Source: Rhodobacteraceae bacterium UBA6796 (lineage in GTDB: Bacteria > Pseudomonadota > Alphaproteobacteria > Rhodobacterales > Rhodobacteraceae). From it: a DNA stretch of 64,000 nucleotides. Position numbers and translations under genes: made by a program. This document shows positions 44,497 through 53,683 of the stretch, in pieces. Numbering within the stretch: position 1 is the first letter of the stretch; the number at the start of each line of letters is the position of its first letter. The notes below the pieces were generated by a model, which was given only the letters and a program-made list of their open reading frames with translations, had not been told where the DNA came from and made no database searches. The stretch covers positions 225,862 to 289,861 of the forward strand of contig DKFM01000008.1 of assembly GCA_002452815.1 (NCBI GenBank), in the 5' to 3' direction.

Positions 44497-45641
44497 GCCC
44501 ATTCCCGCAGTGACGGTTCCTCGAACCGTGTGGTTGCGAAATAAGGATCGGGCCGAACCAGCCCGCCCCCTGTCCAGACGATGTCGAACAGCCCGTCGGC
44601 GCGCGCCACCCCGATCCGCGGCGTCAGCCAGGCATGCCGGGTATCGGCGTCGATCTGGACCGGGCCGCCCGGGGTCCGAAATTCGCGGCCCGCAATCGCC
44701 TGCCCGATCCGCCGGGTATCGAGCGCGCCGACCTGTTGCAACGCCTGCGCAAACAGATGGACCTGCCAATAGGCCGGTTCCGACCAGACGCTGGTGGTGG
44801 CCGCGGCCCCGTAGCGCGCCTTGAACGAGGCCACGAACTTGTGGTTCGCGGCGGTGTCGATGGTCTGGAAATAGCTGGCGGCCAGAATGTGCCCGGTGCA
44901 TCGGGCCGGTCCGATCCGGGCGATCTCGCCCTCGGCCATGGTCAGGCTGGCAATCGGGCAGGCGGTGCGGTCGATCCCCGCGGCATCGTAAAGGGTATAG
45001 AACGTTTGTGCCGAACTGCCCACGAGGGTTGAAAACACCGCGTCGGGTCTGATCCGCGCGATTTCCTCGATCAGCGGCACCTGATCGGCGGCACCCGCCC
45101 CCAGCGGCAGATAATGTTCGGCCACGATCTCGCCGCCCTTGGCCTCGATCAATTCGCGCATGACGCGGTTCGATTCATGCGGATAGATGTAATCCGACCC
45201 GACAAAGACGATCCTGCGCCCGCAGGTCTGCAACAGGTAATCGGCCAGCGGCAGGCAGGTCTGGTTCAGCGTGGCGCCGGTGTAGACCAGATTTTCGCTG
45301 TATTCGAAGCCTTCATACATCGAGGGATAGAACAGCAGCCCGTTGTGGCGTTCGACCACCGGCAGCACCTTCTTGCGGCTGCCCGACATCGAACAGCCGA
45401 ACAGGATTTCCAGCTCGTCATCCGACAGCATCTGCCGGGCCAGCGCACGATAGGTATCATTGTCCGAGCCCGGATCGCGGCAGACCGGCACGATCGGACG
45501 GCCCAGCACCCCACCCGCCGCGTTGATCTCGTCGATCGCGAGCAGCGTTCCGGCAAGATGTTCGCCTTCGGTAACGGCGGTTGTCCCGGTGGTGGAGAAC
45601 AGCACGCCGACCCGCCATCCTTCTTGCGCAGATGCGTTCAT
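44493..45641 (-). CDS. amiC: AmiC-like cytoplasmic amide sensor / negative regulator
   Basis: This 382-residue protein has the amide/urea-binding type-I fold (EGWRVGVLFSTTGTTAVTEGEH, AIDEINAAGGVLGRPIVPVCRDPGS, MYEGFEYSENLVYTGA) and close to the 385 residues of Pseudomonas AmiC. It has no signal peptide: the N-terminus is MNASAQEGW. This indicates a cytoplasmic ligand sensor rather than a transport binding protein. It overlaps the ANTAR gene by 4 bp, as expected for a sensor and effector pair. Start at 45641 chosen because it begins the conserved domain; its ribosome site is weak. Confidence 0.86.
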   Translation of the reverse strand: MNASAQEGWRVGVLFSTTGTTAVTEGEHLAGTLLAIDEINAAGGVLGRPIVPVCRDPGSDNDTYRALARQMLSDDELEILFGCSMSGSRKKVLPVVERHNGLLFYPSMYEGFEYSENLVYTGATLNQTCLPLADYLLQTCGRRIVFVGSDYIYPHESNRVMRELIEAKGGEIVAEHYLPLGAGAADQVPLIEEIARIRPDAVFSTLVGSSAQTFYTLYDAAGIDRTACPIASLTMAEGEIARIGPARCTGHILAASYFQTIDTAANHKFVASFKARYGAAATTSVWSEPAYWQVHLFAQALQQVGALDTRRIGQAIAGREFRTPGGPVQIDADTRHAWLTPRIGVARADGLFDIVWTGGGLVRPDPYFATTRFEEPSLREWA

Positions 45642-45683
45642 GCCGAAGATCTCATCGCGATGTCCTGTCCTGACTGGCGCCGC

Positions 45684-45713
45684 ACTATAGGCGCCGCAGC
45701 CCCGCGACCGCAA
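45684..45713 (-). promoter_or_regulatory. Promoter upstream of amiC-like gene
   Basis: On the minus strand TTGCGG (45708-45713), an 18-bp spacer and TATAGT (45684-45689) form a good sigma70-type promoter about 40 bp upstream of the amiC-like ATG. The -10 is flanked on both sides by GGCGCC, which may be an operator or chance in GC-rich DNA. Confidence 0.6.
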
Positions 45714-45734
45714 GGCAGGGCCCGGCCCGCGGGG

Positions 45735-46427
45735 TCAGCGCGTGGCCGAAAGCCTGGCCTGGCTTTCCTGCCAGGCCATCAGGCGGCGGCCTTCGGTTTC
45801 GTCATGCAGCCAGGCGGCCTGCGCGGCGGCCTCGGCATCGCCTGCCCGCAGCGCGGCGATCAGCGGTTGATGCTGGGCGATGATATCTTCGGGCCCGGTG
45901 GCGACATGGGTGTTCGACGTGGCGATGAACAGCCGCACCTGCTGTTCCACGATGCGGTATTGCGCGGCCAGACGGCTGTGTCCGCTGGCCGCGATGATCG
46001 CACGGTGCAGGGCGACATCGGCCTCGATCATCTCGGACAGATCGCCGCCCGCACAGGCGTTTTCCAGCGCGGTGAAGGCCGCCTCCAGTTCCGCCCGCAC
46101 CTCGGGTTCGCGCCGTTCGGCGGCCAACCGCGAGGCGAGCCCTTCGAGACTGCCGCGCAGGGTCCAGATTTCCCACACATCGCGGGGCGACAGATCCGCC
46201 ACCTGCCAGCCGGTATAGGGGATCTGCACGATGATGCCCTCGCTTGCCAGCCGGTGCAGCGCCGAACGCAATGTGGCACGCGCGACGCCCAGTTGTTCGG
46301 CCATTGCCACCTCGGTCAGGCGGCTGCCCGAGGCGATTTCACCCGACAGGATATAGTCGCGCAGGTTGTTGGTGACCATTGTCTCGGTCGACTCGCGCGT
46401 CACGGGGCGCAGCTTGTTGAGTGACAT
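45735..46427 (-). CDS. GntR family regulator, FCD-type
   Basis: This 230-residue protein has a GntR winged helix (NNLRDYILSGEIASGSRLTEVAMAEQLGVARATLRSALHRL) and an FCD effector domain with the conserved metal/acid-binding Asp/His residues (EADVALHRAIIAASGH, AQHQPLIAALRAGD, WLHDETEGRR). It is the last gene of the Dpp-like operon, so it most likely controls that operon and perhaps the nearby M20/kinase operon. It is separated from the amide operon by that operon's own promoter. Confidence 0.88.
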   Translation of the reverse strand: MSLNKLRPVTRESTETMVTNNLRDYILSGEIASGSRLTEVAMAEQLGVARATLRSALHRLASEGIIVQIPYTGWQVADLSPRDVWEIWTLRGSLEGLASRLAAERREPEVRAELEAAFTALENACAGGDLSEMIEADVALHRAIIAASGHSRLAAQYRIVEQQVRLFIATSNTHVATGPEDIIAQHQPLIAALRAGDAEAAAQAAWLHDETEGRRLMAWQESQARLSATR

Positions 46428-46458
46428 TTTCGTTCCTGTGACCTGGCCTGCATTGAAA

Positions 46459-46481
46459 CGGTATCATCCTGTGCGATACCG
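46459..46481. promoter_or_regulatory. Inverted repeat upstream of the gntR gene
   Basis: CGGTATC-N9-GATACCG is a perfect 7-bp inverted repeat in the 68-bp gap between the amidase stop and the gntR-type start, 32 bp before the latter. It may be an operator for autoregulation or a weak hairpin. On the minus strand only TTTC follows it. Confidence 0.4.
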
Positions 46482-46495
46482 CCAAGCGCAAGGGG

Positions 46496-47905
46496 TCAGC
46501 CTGCGGGTGTGGCGATTGTCACGGCAGGCTGGCGTGCCTCGATCGCCTCGGCGGCGGCAAGGGCCACATCCTCGCGGTATTTCCCGGCGACGATCTGGAT
46601 GCCCAGCGGCGTGCCCTCCGCCGTGGCGCCGGTGGCAAGCGTCAGCGCGGGCAGGCCGGTGACCGGCAGACCGATCATCGCGGCCTGCGCCTCCCAGACC
46701 CGGGCGTAATCGGCATCGCTGCGCAGATCCAGATCATCGGCAAAGGGCAGTTCGGCCGAGGGCGGCAGCAGCACGACGGGGTAGCGTTCAGTGAACAGCT
46801 GCCAGGCGCGGGCAATCGCCACGCGCCGGGTCAGCGCGGCCGAAAACTCCGTCATCCCGAGCGACAGCGCGAATTCGCGCTGGCCTGCGAGCGCCGCAAT
46901 CGCGCCGGGGTCGCCCTCGCGCTCGGCCATCGCAACCTGCCCGGCGTAGTCGTCGCCCATCCACAGCGTCAACTGCACCGCGACCGCCTGTTTGATCGGG
47001 GGCAGGTCGTCGACCTCGTCCACCTGCCAGCCCGCATCGCGCAGCCGTTCGGCCGCGGCCCGCAGGGCGTGCTGTAATTCGGGCGCGGTCTCGGCCCCGT
47101 CGGGGCACAGGCACAGCGCGGCGCGCCGGTCAACGGCGGGCCCGGTCAGCGGCGCGGGCACCCACCAGATGTCGCGCGCATCGGGCCGCGCCATCGCCGC
47201 CAGCGCCAGGCGCAAATCGTCCACGCTGCGCGCCAGCGGCCCGGAAACCGCCATGATCTGCCCGCCGATGCTGCGGTCCTTGCCACTGGCGTTCCACGCC
47301 GCGACCCGCCCGATCGAGGGGCGCAGCCCGTGAATGCCGCAGGCATAGGCCGGGTAGCGTACCGATCCGGCAATATCCGTGCCATGTCCGATGGCCCCGA
47401 TCCCCGCCGCCACCGCGGCGGCCGCGCCGCCCGACGATCCGCCCGGGGTCAGCGCCCGGTTGCGCGGGTTGTAGGTGTGGCCATGCAGCAGGTTGTTGGT
47501 GAACCAGCGATAGCTGAACGCCGGCGTATTCGTGCGCCCGAGCGATATCGCCCCCGCCGATAGCAGGCTTTCGACCACCGGGTTGTTCGTGCTGGCGATC
47601 AGATCCTTTTGCAAGGTGATGCCATTGGTCGTGGCATAGCCGGTCTGATCGACATTGACCTTGATCGTCACCGGCACCCCGGCCAGCGGCCCCGGATCGT
47701 GCCCGGCGGCCAACATCGCATCCACCCGGTCGGCGGCGGCCAGGGTTTCCTCGGGGCGGCATTCGACGACGGCATTGATCGCGGGGTTGACCGCATCAAG
47801 CCGCGCCAGCGCCGCCTGCGCGACCTCGCGCGCGGACAGGCTGCGGGCGCGCACCAGCGCGGCAATCTGTGTGGCCGACAGGCTCCAGAGCGGGGTAGGG
47901 GTCAT
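46496..47905 (-). CDS. Amidase signature family enzyme (peptide/amide operon)
   Basis: This 469-residue amidase-signature hydrolase has the catalytic Lys in GVPVTIKVNVDQ, the Ser-rich GGSSGGAAAAVAAGIGAIGHGTD block and the nucleophile in GSVRYPAYACG. It hydrolyses an unspecified carboxamide in the cytoplasm. It belongs to an operon of a dipeptide-type transporter, an M81 protein and a gamma-glutamyltransferase-like enzyme, so an imported amide or peptide derivative is the likely substrate. It is distinct in length and sequence from the amidase at 36.5 kb. Confidence 0.86.
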   Translation of the reverse strand: MTPTPLWSLSATQIAALVRARSLSAREVAQAALARLDAVNPAINAVVECRPEETLAAADRVDAMLAAGHDPGPLAGVPVTIKVNVDQTGYATTNGITLQKDLIASTNNPVVESLLSAGAISLGRTNTPAFSYRWFTNNLLHGHTYNPRNRALTPGGSSGGAAAAVAAGIGAIGHGTDIAGSVRYPAYACGIHGLRPSIGRVAAWNASGKDRSIGGQIMAVSGPLARSVDDLRLALAAMARPDARDIWWVPAPLTGPAVDRRAALCLCPDGAETAPELQHALRAAAERLRDAGWQVDEVDDLPPIKQAVAVQLTLWMGDDYAGQVAMAEREGDPGAIAALAGQREFALSLGMTEFSAALTRRVAIARAWQLFTERYPVVLLPPSAELPFADDLDLRSDADYARVWEAQAAMIGLPVTGLPALTLATGATAEGTPLGIQIVAGKYREDVALAAAEAIEARQPAVTIATPAG

Positions 47906-47938
47906 GGGTGTCTCCGGGGTTCGGGGAATTGGGGCGGG

Positions 47939-49528
47939 TTACGGGAAAAGCGGCGCGCCTTCGGCCACGGCATCGGCCCACAGGTGCCAGGGTTCGGCCA
48001 TGCCTTCGTTCACCCCGTCCCTGCGCCGGATCGCGCCAAGGGTGGTGAAGCTGTTGGGGTGTTCCTGCCGGTCGGTCAGCACGACGGGAAACTCCGCCGC
48101 CAGCAGATCCAGCGTGTCCGCATCGAACCGCGCATCGGCAACCAGCGTGGGCGGCGCGGACAGATCGAAGCGCGGCGCGCTGATCGCGGTCTCCAGATCG
48201 TGCCCGGCATCGGCCAGATGGATCAGCGCCTGATAGACCGCGGGCAGGATCTTGCGCCCGCCCGAGCCGCCGATGGCCACGACATCCTCGTCCGGGCCGG
48301 TCATCATCATCGGCGCATAATTTGCCAGCGCCTTGCGGCCCGGCCCGATGGCGTTGATCCGCCCGGGGCGCGGGTCGAACCAGTTGACGCCATTGTTCAG
48401 CAAGATCCCGGTCTGCGGCGAAACCACGCCCGAGCCGAACAGCGACAGCAGGGTTTGTGTCAGCGACACGGCCATGCCGTCGCGGTCGACCACGCTGAAA
48501 TGGGTGGTGCAGCTGGGCAGGGTGCGCTCGGCCCCGTCGCCCAGATGGGTGAAGCGATGATCCCACGCGGCGGCCATCGCGCGCGCGGCGGCCAGCGTGG
48601 CCTGCGGGCCGGTGCCGGGCGGCGCGCCGTTCAACTGGCGCAGCGCAAGGGCAATGGTGACGCCGCCGTTCAGTTCGGGGACCAGATGCAGGGTGCGGTC
48701 GCGGAAGGGTTCGGTCGCGGCGGGGGTCTCGGTTGCGGCAAATCCCGCCAGATCCTCGGTCGAAAGATACCCGCCAAGCGCCTGCACATCCTGGGCAAGG
48801 GCGGCCGCAATCGCGCCGGTATAAAGTGCGCCGGGCCCGTCGGAGGCGATCTGGCGCAGGGTGCGGGCCAGTGCGGGATTGGGCAGCCGCAGCACCTGCC
48901 CGCTGACGGCGGCGGGGGCCACTGGCGGCACGCCGTTCGGCAAGAACCAAGCGGCACAGGCCGGATTGCGGGCGATCCGCGCCATGTCCTGCGCGATCCA
49001 CAGCGTGACATGCGTGTCGACAAAGACCCCCGCCTCGGCCAGCGCGATCGCCGGGGCCATCAGATCGGCCCAGGGCAGGCGGCCAAAGCGGGAATGCGCC
49101 CGCTCCAACCCGCGCAGAAGGCCGGGAATGCAAATCGAGCGCGGCCCGATCACGTTGCGATCCTCGAACACATTGGGCCAGCCGAACAGATCGCCATCCT
49201 TGCCCTCGACCAGCGGAAAATCGGCGGGGTCCAGCGCGGCGGGCGACCGCGCGCCCGCGTCGATGGCGGTGACCGGCCCGCCCGCCGGACGCACCAGCAG
49301 CGCGCCGACCCCGCCGATCCCGCTCATCCAGGGTTCCAGCACGCCGATCGCGAAAGATGTGGCAATCGCCGCGTCCACCGCCGAGCCACCCGCCCGCAGG
49401 ATGTCTGCGCCGATCTGTGCGGCCTGCCGGTTTTGCGCGGTGACGATGCCGCCGCCGCTGCGGACCGCGGGTTTGGTCACGCACAGGTCGCGCGACAGGT
49501 TGGGCGAACGGATGTCGGTGATCGGCAT
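47939..49528 (-). CDS. Gamma-glutamyltransferase-like Ntn hydrolase
   Basis: This 529-residue protein has the GGT fold with the autoprocessing nucleophile in SCTTHFSVVDRDGMAVS and the glycine loop GGSGGRKILPAVYQAL. GGTs cleave and transfer the gamma-glutamyl group of glutathione and related peptides. No signal peptide is present (N-terminus MPITDIRSPN), so it should be cytoplasmic, unlike the well-known periplasmic enzyme. Cephalosporin-acylase-like or cyclic-imide relatives share the fold. Operon context suggests hydrolysis of imported gamma-glutamyl or similar amides. Confidence 0.82.
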   Translation of the reverse strand: MPITDIRSPNLSRDLCVTKPAVRSGGGIVTAQNRQAAQIGADILRAGGSAVDAAIATSFAIGVLEPWMSGIGGVGALLVRPAGGPVTAIDAGARSPAALDPADFPLVEGKDGDLFGWPNVFEDRNVIGPRSICIPGLLRGLERAHSRFGRLPWADLMAPAIALAEAGVFVDTHVTLWIAQDMARIARNPACAAWFLPNGVPPVAPAAVSGQVLRLPNPALARTLRQIASDGPGALYTGAIAAALAQDVQALGGYLSTEDLAGFAATETPAATEPFRDRTLHLVPELNGGVTIALALRQLNGAPPGTGPQATLAAARAMAAAWDHRFTHLGDGAERTLPSCTTHFSVVDRDGMAVSLTQTLLSLFGSGVVSPQTGILLNNGVNWFDPRPGRINAIGPGRKALANYAPMMMTGPDEDVVAIGGSGGRKILPAVYQALIHLADAGHDLETAISAPRFDLSAPPTLVADARFDADTLDLLAAEFPVVLTDRQEHPNSFTTLGAIRRRDGVNEGMAEPWHLWADAVAEGAPLFP

Positions 49529-49536
49529 GATGGGCC

Positions 49537-51054
49537 TCAGGCGGTTATGGCGGTTCTTGTTTCGGCAAAGGTCGGGCCGCCCGGCATCATCCGCAACTCA
49601 TCGGGCAGGTTCTGCCAGTGCCAGTCGGTCGTGCGCATCATCATCGCGCCGGGCGCGACGGCGGTCAGGATTTCCCCCGCGATGGGGCGGAAATCGGCGC
49701 GGAAATGGATTGCGCTTTTCACCACCAGAATGTCCTGGGCGGTGGGGTCTATCCCGACATAGCGGAACATCGCCTGATCGGCGAGCTGCGCCTTGGCCGA
49801 GCCCACGACGACCCGCACCCCGCCGATGCGCAGACAGGCCGAGGCGCCCAGATCCATCTCGCGTTCGCCGTAATAGGGGCCGTAAGTGTGCAGCTGCCCG
49901 TTTGACAGCGCCTCGACCGTGAAGGTGGCGTGCAGCGGGCTGTCGCCCGCAATCGGCGCACGCCCGCCCAGATCGAGTGTGATTTCTGCCCCCACGCCCG
50001 CCTTGTGGGCGGCCGCAGCGGCCGTTGGGTCGTAGATCACGCCAATCGCCGCGTTCGGGGCCTGATGCGCGATCAGCGCCTTGAGCAAACCCATCGTGTC
50101 AGAACTGCCGCCCGCGCCGGGATTGTCTTGCGCATCGGCGATCACCACCGGGCGGATGCCCTGCCGGACCAGCGCCAGCGCCTGCGCGACGGCGGCATCG
50201 GCATCGTAAAGTGGCCCGGCAAAGGCGGGCTCGGCGGCCAGCACGTCCTGATAGACCGCTTCGACGGCGGCCTCTGCCGCGGCGGGGGTATCGCCATAGG
50301 CCCAGACGACCGGGCTGCATTCGGCGAAATCGGCGGCGGCGAACCCCATTGTCCAGGACAGGCTGGGCAGGTTCTGGTCGGCCTCGATCTGCGCCAGTCG
50401 TTCATAAATTCCCTTGCTGGGCTGGCTTTCGGTCGCCTGCCAGCAGATCGGGATCAGATAGGGAATGCGGCGCGCGGCTTTAGCAAAGGGCGCGCCACGG
50501 TTCAGCCGTTCGGTCAGCAGATGGAACGCGCGGGCCCCGGTTTCGGCCATGTCGACATGCGGATAGGTGCGGAACGCGACCAGCGCATCGGCCAGATCCA
50601 GCATCCGCTGGGTGACATTCGCGTGCAGATCGAGGCTGACGATGATCGGGATATCCGTCACCGCCCTGATCCGTTCCAGCAATTCACCCTCGCCGTCGGG
50701 CACATGCTGGGCGCACATCGCGCCGTGCAGATCCAGATAGATCGCATCGGCGGGCAGGTTTGTGCGGATGCCCGCGACAATCTCGGCCGCGATCCGCTCG
50801 TAGGTGTCGCGGGCCACAAAACCCGACGGGCAGGCCGCGCACCACAGGATCGGCGCCACTTCGGCCCCGGCTGTGCGGGCGGCCTGCAAAAAGCCCGCGC
50901 CGGGGATGTTTGCGGTGGGCACCAGCGCGTCGAATACCGCAGCCCCGCGGCACAGCCCCGGAAAGCCGCCGCCATGCGCAAAGGCGGCATCATCTGCCAG
51001 ATCGGGGGCGAAGGTGTTGGTTTCGTGCTGAAACCCGGCAAAGATGATCCGCAT
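49537..51054 (-). CDS. M81 family metallopeptidase (MlrC-like)
   Basis: This 505-residue protein matches the MlrC/M81 family from its start (IIFAGFQHETNTFAP) through DAIYLDLHGAM and IIVSLDLHANVTQRM, whose His and Asp residues are candidate zinc ligands, and DAQDNPGAGGSSDT. MlrC cleaves linear products of microcystin; homologues in other bacteria are part of peptide uptake loci without known substrate. The ATG at 51054 follows AGGAG. It sits between the transporter ATPase and the GGT-like gene. Confidence 0.88.
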   Translation of the reverse strand: MRIIFAGFQHETNTFAPDLADDAAFAHGGGFPGLCRGAAVFDALVPTANIPGAGFLQAARTAGAEVAPILWCAACPSGFVARDTYERIAAEIVAGIRTNLPADAIYLDLHGAMCAQHVPDGEGELLERIRAVTDIPIIVSLDLHANVTQRMLDLADALVAFRTYPHVDMAETGARAFHLLTERLNRGAPFAKAARRIPYLIPICWQATESQPSKGIYERLAQIEADQNLPSLSWTMGFAAADFAECSPVVWAYGDTPAAAEAAVEAVYQDVLAAEPAFAGPLYDADAAVAQALALVRQGIRPVVIADAQDNPGAGGSSDTMGLLKALIAHQAPNAAIGVIYDPTAAAAAHKAGVGAEITLDLGGRAPIAGDSPLHATFTVEALSNGQLHTYGPYYGEREMDLGASACLRIGGVRVVVGSAKAQLADQAMFRYVGIDPTAQDILVVKSAIHFRADFRPIAGEILTAVAPGAMMMRTTDWHWQNLPDELRMMPGGPTFAETRTAITA

Positions 51055-51067
51055 CACATGCTCCTTG

Positions 51068-52702
51068 TCAGAGTGCCCGGGACACCGGGCGGAAATTCTG
51101 GAAATCCCAGTCCGGCGCGGGGGCCGCGTCGATCAGGCTGCGGGTATAGGCCTGCACCGGCGCGGCCAGCACATCGCGGGCGGCGCCCTGTTCGACGATC
51201 CGGCCATCTTGCATCACCACGATGGTGTTGCAGATCTGGGCCGCGACCCGCAGGTCATGGGTGATGAACAGGATCGAAATGCCGGTGCGGGCGCGAATTT
51301 CTTCGAACAGCTGCAACACCTGCGCCTGCACGGTCACATCCAGCGCCGAGACCGCCTCGTCGGCGATCAGCAGATCCGGCTCCATCACCACGGCACGGGC
51401 AATGGCGATGCGTTGCCGTTGCCCGCCCGAGAATTGATGCGGATAGCGGTTCATCACCTCGGCGGGCAGGTTCACCAGTTCCAGCGTCGCGGCGGCCTTG
51501 CGCGCGGCCTCGGTTTCGCGGAGGCCATAATTCAGCAGCCCTTCCATCAGCGACTGGCCGATGGTGCGGCGGGGGTTGAGCGAGCGGTAAGGGTCCTGAA
51601 AAATATACTGCACATGCTGCCGCATCGGGCGCAGGTTGCGCAGCGGCACGATATCGTGACCGTTCAGCACGATCGCCCCGCCGCTCGGGTCGGTCAGCCG
51701 CATCACGCAGCGCGCCACCGTCGATTTGCCCGACCCGGATTCGCCGATGATCCCGGTAATTTCGCCCTTGCGCACAGTGAAGGAAATATTCTGCGCGGCC
51801 AGCACTGAACGGTCCCGATACAGCCCCTTTTTGCCATAGCGTTTTTCCAGCGCCACGACCTCCAGCACCTTGGGGTTGGCGGGGACCGGCACGCAGCGCG
51901 GGATCAGGCTGGGCACCGACGCCACCAGCATCCTTGTATAGTCCTGCCGCGGGTTGGACAGGATTTCCGCACAGGTGCCGGTCTCGACCAGATCGCCGCG
52001 GTTCATCACCACGATCCGATCGGCGATTTCCGAGACAACGCCGAAGTCATGGGTGACAAAGACGACGGCGGTCTTTTCTTCCTCCTGCAATTCCTTGATC
52101 AGACGCAGGATCTGCTTTTGCGTGGTGACATCCAGCGCGGTGGTCGGTTCGTCCGCCAGCAGCAGCCGCGGGCGCAGGATCAGCGCCATCGCGATGACGA
52201 TGCGCTGGCGTTGCCCGCCCGACAGCTGATGCGGATAGGATTTGTAGATCCGTTCGACATCGGGCAGATGCACGCGTTCCAGCATGTGCAGCACCTTCTG
52301 CCGCCGTTCGGCCGCCGACAGGTTGGTGTGCAGGCGCAGCACCTCGTCGATCTGCGCGCCGGCGGTTTTTACCGGGTTCAGCGCGGTCATCGGTTCCTGA
52401 AACACCATCGCGACCTTCTGCGCGCGCAATTCGCGAATCCGGGCGGGGGTGGCCTGCAGAACGTCTTCGCCATCCAGCAGTATGCGCCCGCCGGTGACCT
52501 GCAGCGCGTCTTTCGGCAACAGGCCCATCACCGCCATCGAGGTGACCGATTTGCCCGAACCGGATTCGCCGACGATGCACAGGGTTTCGCCTTCGCGCAC
52601 GTCGAAGCTGATGTTGCGCACGATCGGCTTGCGACCGGCGGGGCGGGTGTCGATCGTCACATCCTCGACCGAAAGAACGACCTGAGAGGGGGGCGTGGTC
52701 AT
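51068..52702 (-). CDS. Dipeptide-type ABC transporter ATPase, tandem DppD-DppF fusion
   Basis: This 544-residue protein has two complete oligopeptide-type nucleotide-binding domains, each with Walker A GESGSGKS, signature LSGGQ or FSGGQ, and a Walker B followed by DEPTTALD or DEAVSALD. DppD-like (residues 1 to about 265) and DppF-like (about 275-544) halves energise the two permeases. The Walker B of the second half has Ala instead of Pro after DE. A GGAG ribosome site precedes the ATG. Fused DppDF is common in this transporter class. Confidence 0.92.
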   Translation of the reverse strand: MTTPPSQVVLSVEDVTIDTRPAGRKPIVRNISFDVREGETLCIVGESGSGKSVTSMAVMGLLPKDALQVTGGRILLDGEDVLQATPARIRELRAQKVAMVFQEPMTALNPVKTAGAQIDEVLRLHTNLSAAERRQKVLHMLERVHLPDVERIYKSYPHQLSGGQRQRIVIAMALILRPRLLLADEPTTALDVTTQKQILRLIKELQEEEKTAVVFVTHDFGVVSEIADRIVVMNRGDLVETGTCAEILSNPRQDYTRMLVASVPSLIPRCVPVPANPKVLEVVALEKRYGKKGLYRDRSVLAAQNISFTVRKGEITGIIGESGSGKSTVARCVMRLTDPSGGAIVLNGHDIVPLRNLRPMRQHVQYIFQDPYRSLNPRRTIGQSLMEGLLNYGLRETEAARKAAATLELVNLPAEVMNRYPHQFSGGQRQRIAIARAVVMEPDLLIADEAVSALDVTVQAQVLQLFEEIRARTGISILFITHDLRVAAQICNTIVVMQDGRIVEQGAARDVLAAPVQAYTRSLIDAAPAPDWDFQNFRPVSRAL

Positions 52703-52714
52703 GTCGCTGTCTCC

Positions 52715-53632
52715 TTAAAGCCGTTTCGCCATGCGCGGGTCCAGCCGGTCGCGCAGCACATCGCCCAGCATGTTCACGCTCAGCACCGTCAGCGACACCA
52801 TCGCGCCGGGATAGAGGATGAGTTCGGGCTTGAGCAGGAAGAAGGTGCGCCCGTCGGCCATCATGTTGCCCCAGGAGGGGGTTTCGGGCGGGATGCCCGC
52901 GCCCAGGAAGCTGAGGATCGATTCCGTCATGATCGCCGAGGCGAAGATATAGGTGCCCTGCACCAGCAGCGGCGCCACGGTATTGGGCAGCATGTGACGC
53001 CAAACCATCTTCCACACGCCGGTGCCCAGAACCGAGGCGGCCTCGACATAGGGTTCGTTCTTCACGCCCAGGATGACCGAGCGCACCATCCGCGCGATCC
53101 GCGGGATTTCCGGCACCGAAATCGCGATCAGAACGGTGGTCAGGGTCGCGCCCGAAATCGCCACCAGCGCAATCGCCAGCAGGATGCCCGGGATCGCCAT
53201 CAGCCCGTCCATGAAGCGCATCACGATGATGTCGGCCCATTTGAAATAGCCGGTGATGACCCCGAAGAAGACGCCGAACAGCAGCGACACCAGCACCGTG
53301 CCCGCGCCCACCGCCAGCGAGATCCGCGCGCCATAGACGATGCGGGAATAGACATCGCGCCCGAAACTGTCGGTGCCCAGCCAATGCTCGGGCCCGCTGC
53401 CCTGCAGGCGCAACGCGGGATTGATCGCGACCGGATCGGTGGTGCCCAGGAACGGCGCCAGCACCGCCATCAGGATGATCGCCCCCAGCACCAGCGCCGA
53501 GATCCGCGACGGCCAGCTGGACAGAACGCCGCGCACCAGCGCGCCAAATCCGCCGTCCGGTGCCGCCGAGTCCATCTCCGGCAGGTCGCGGGCGGGGGGT
53601 ATGGGGGTGTCCGGTGCGGGGGTCTGGGTCAT
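52715..53632 (-). CDS. Dipeptide-type ABC transporter permease, DppC-like
   Basis: This 305-residue protein has about six membrane segments and the BPD-permease loop EAASVLGTGVWKMVWRHMLPN, with the DppC/OppC N-terminal domain (GTDSFGRDVYSRIVYGARISL). It forms the channel with the DppB-like protein. The ATG at 53632 was chosen; a GTG four codons upstream is possible. Neither has a clear ribosome site. Next in order after dppB-like. Confidence 0.88.
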   Translation of the reverse strand: MTQTPAPDTPIPPARDLPEMDSAAPDGGFGALVRGVLSSWPSRISALVLGAIILMAVLAPFLGTTDPVAINPALRLQGSGPEHWLGTDSFGRDVYSRIVYGARISLAVGAGTVLVSLLFGVFFGVITGYFKWADIIVMRFMDGLMAIPGILLAIALVAISGATLTTVLIAISVPEIPRIARMVRSVILGVKNEPYVEAASVLGTGVWKMVWRHMLPNTVAPLLVQGTYIFASAIMTESILSFLGAGIPPETPSWGNMMADGRTFFLLKPELILYPGAMVSLTVLSVNMLGDVLRDRLDPRMAKRL

Positions 53633-53683
53633 CGAAAGGTCCACTTGTTATGGGGCGGAAGGGGCGGGCCGGGTGGCCCGCCG

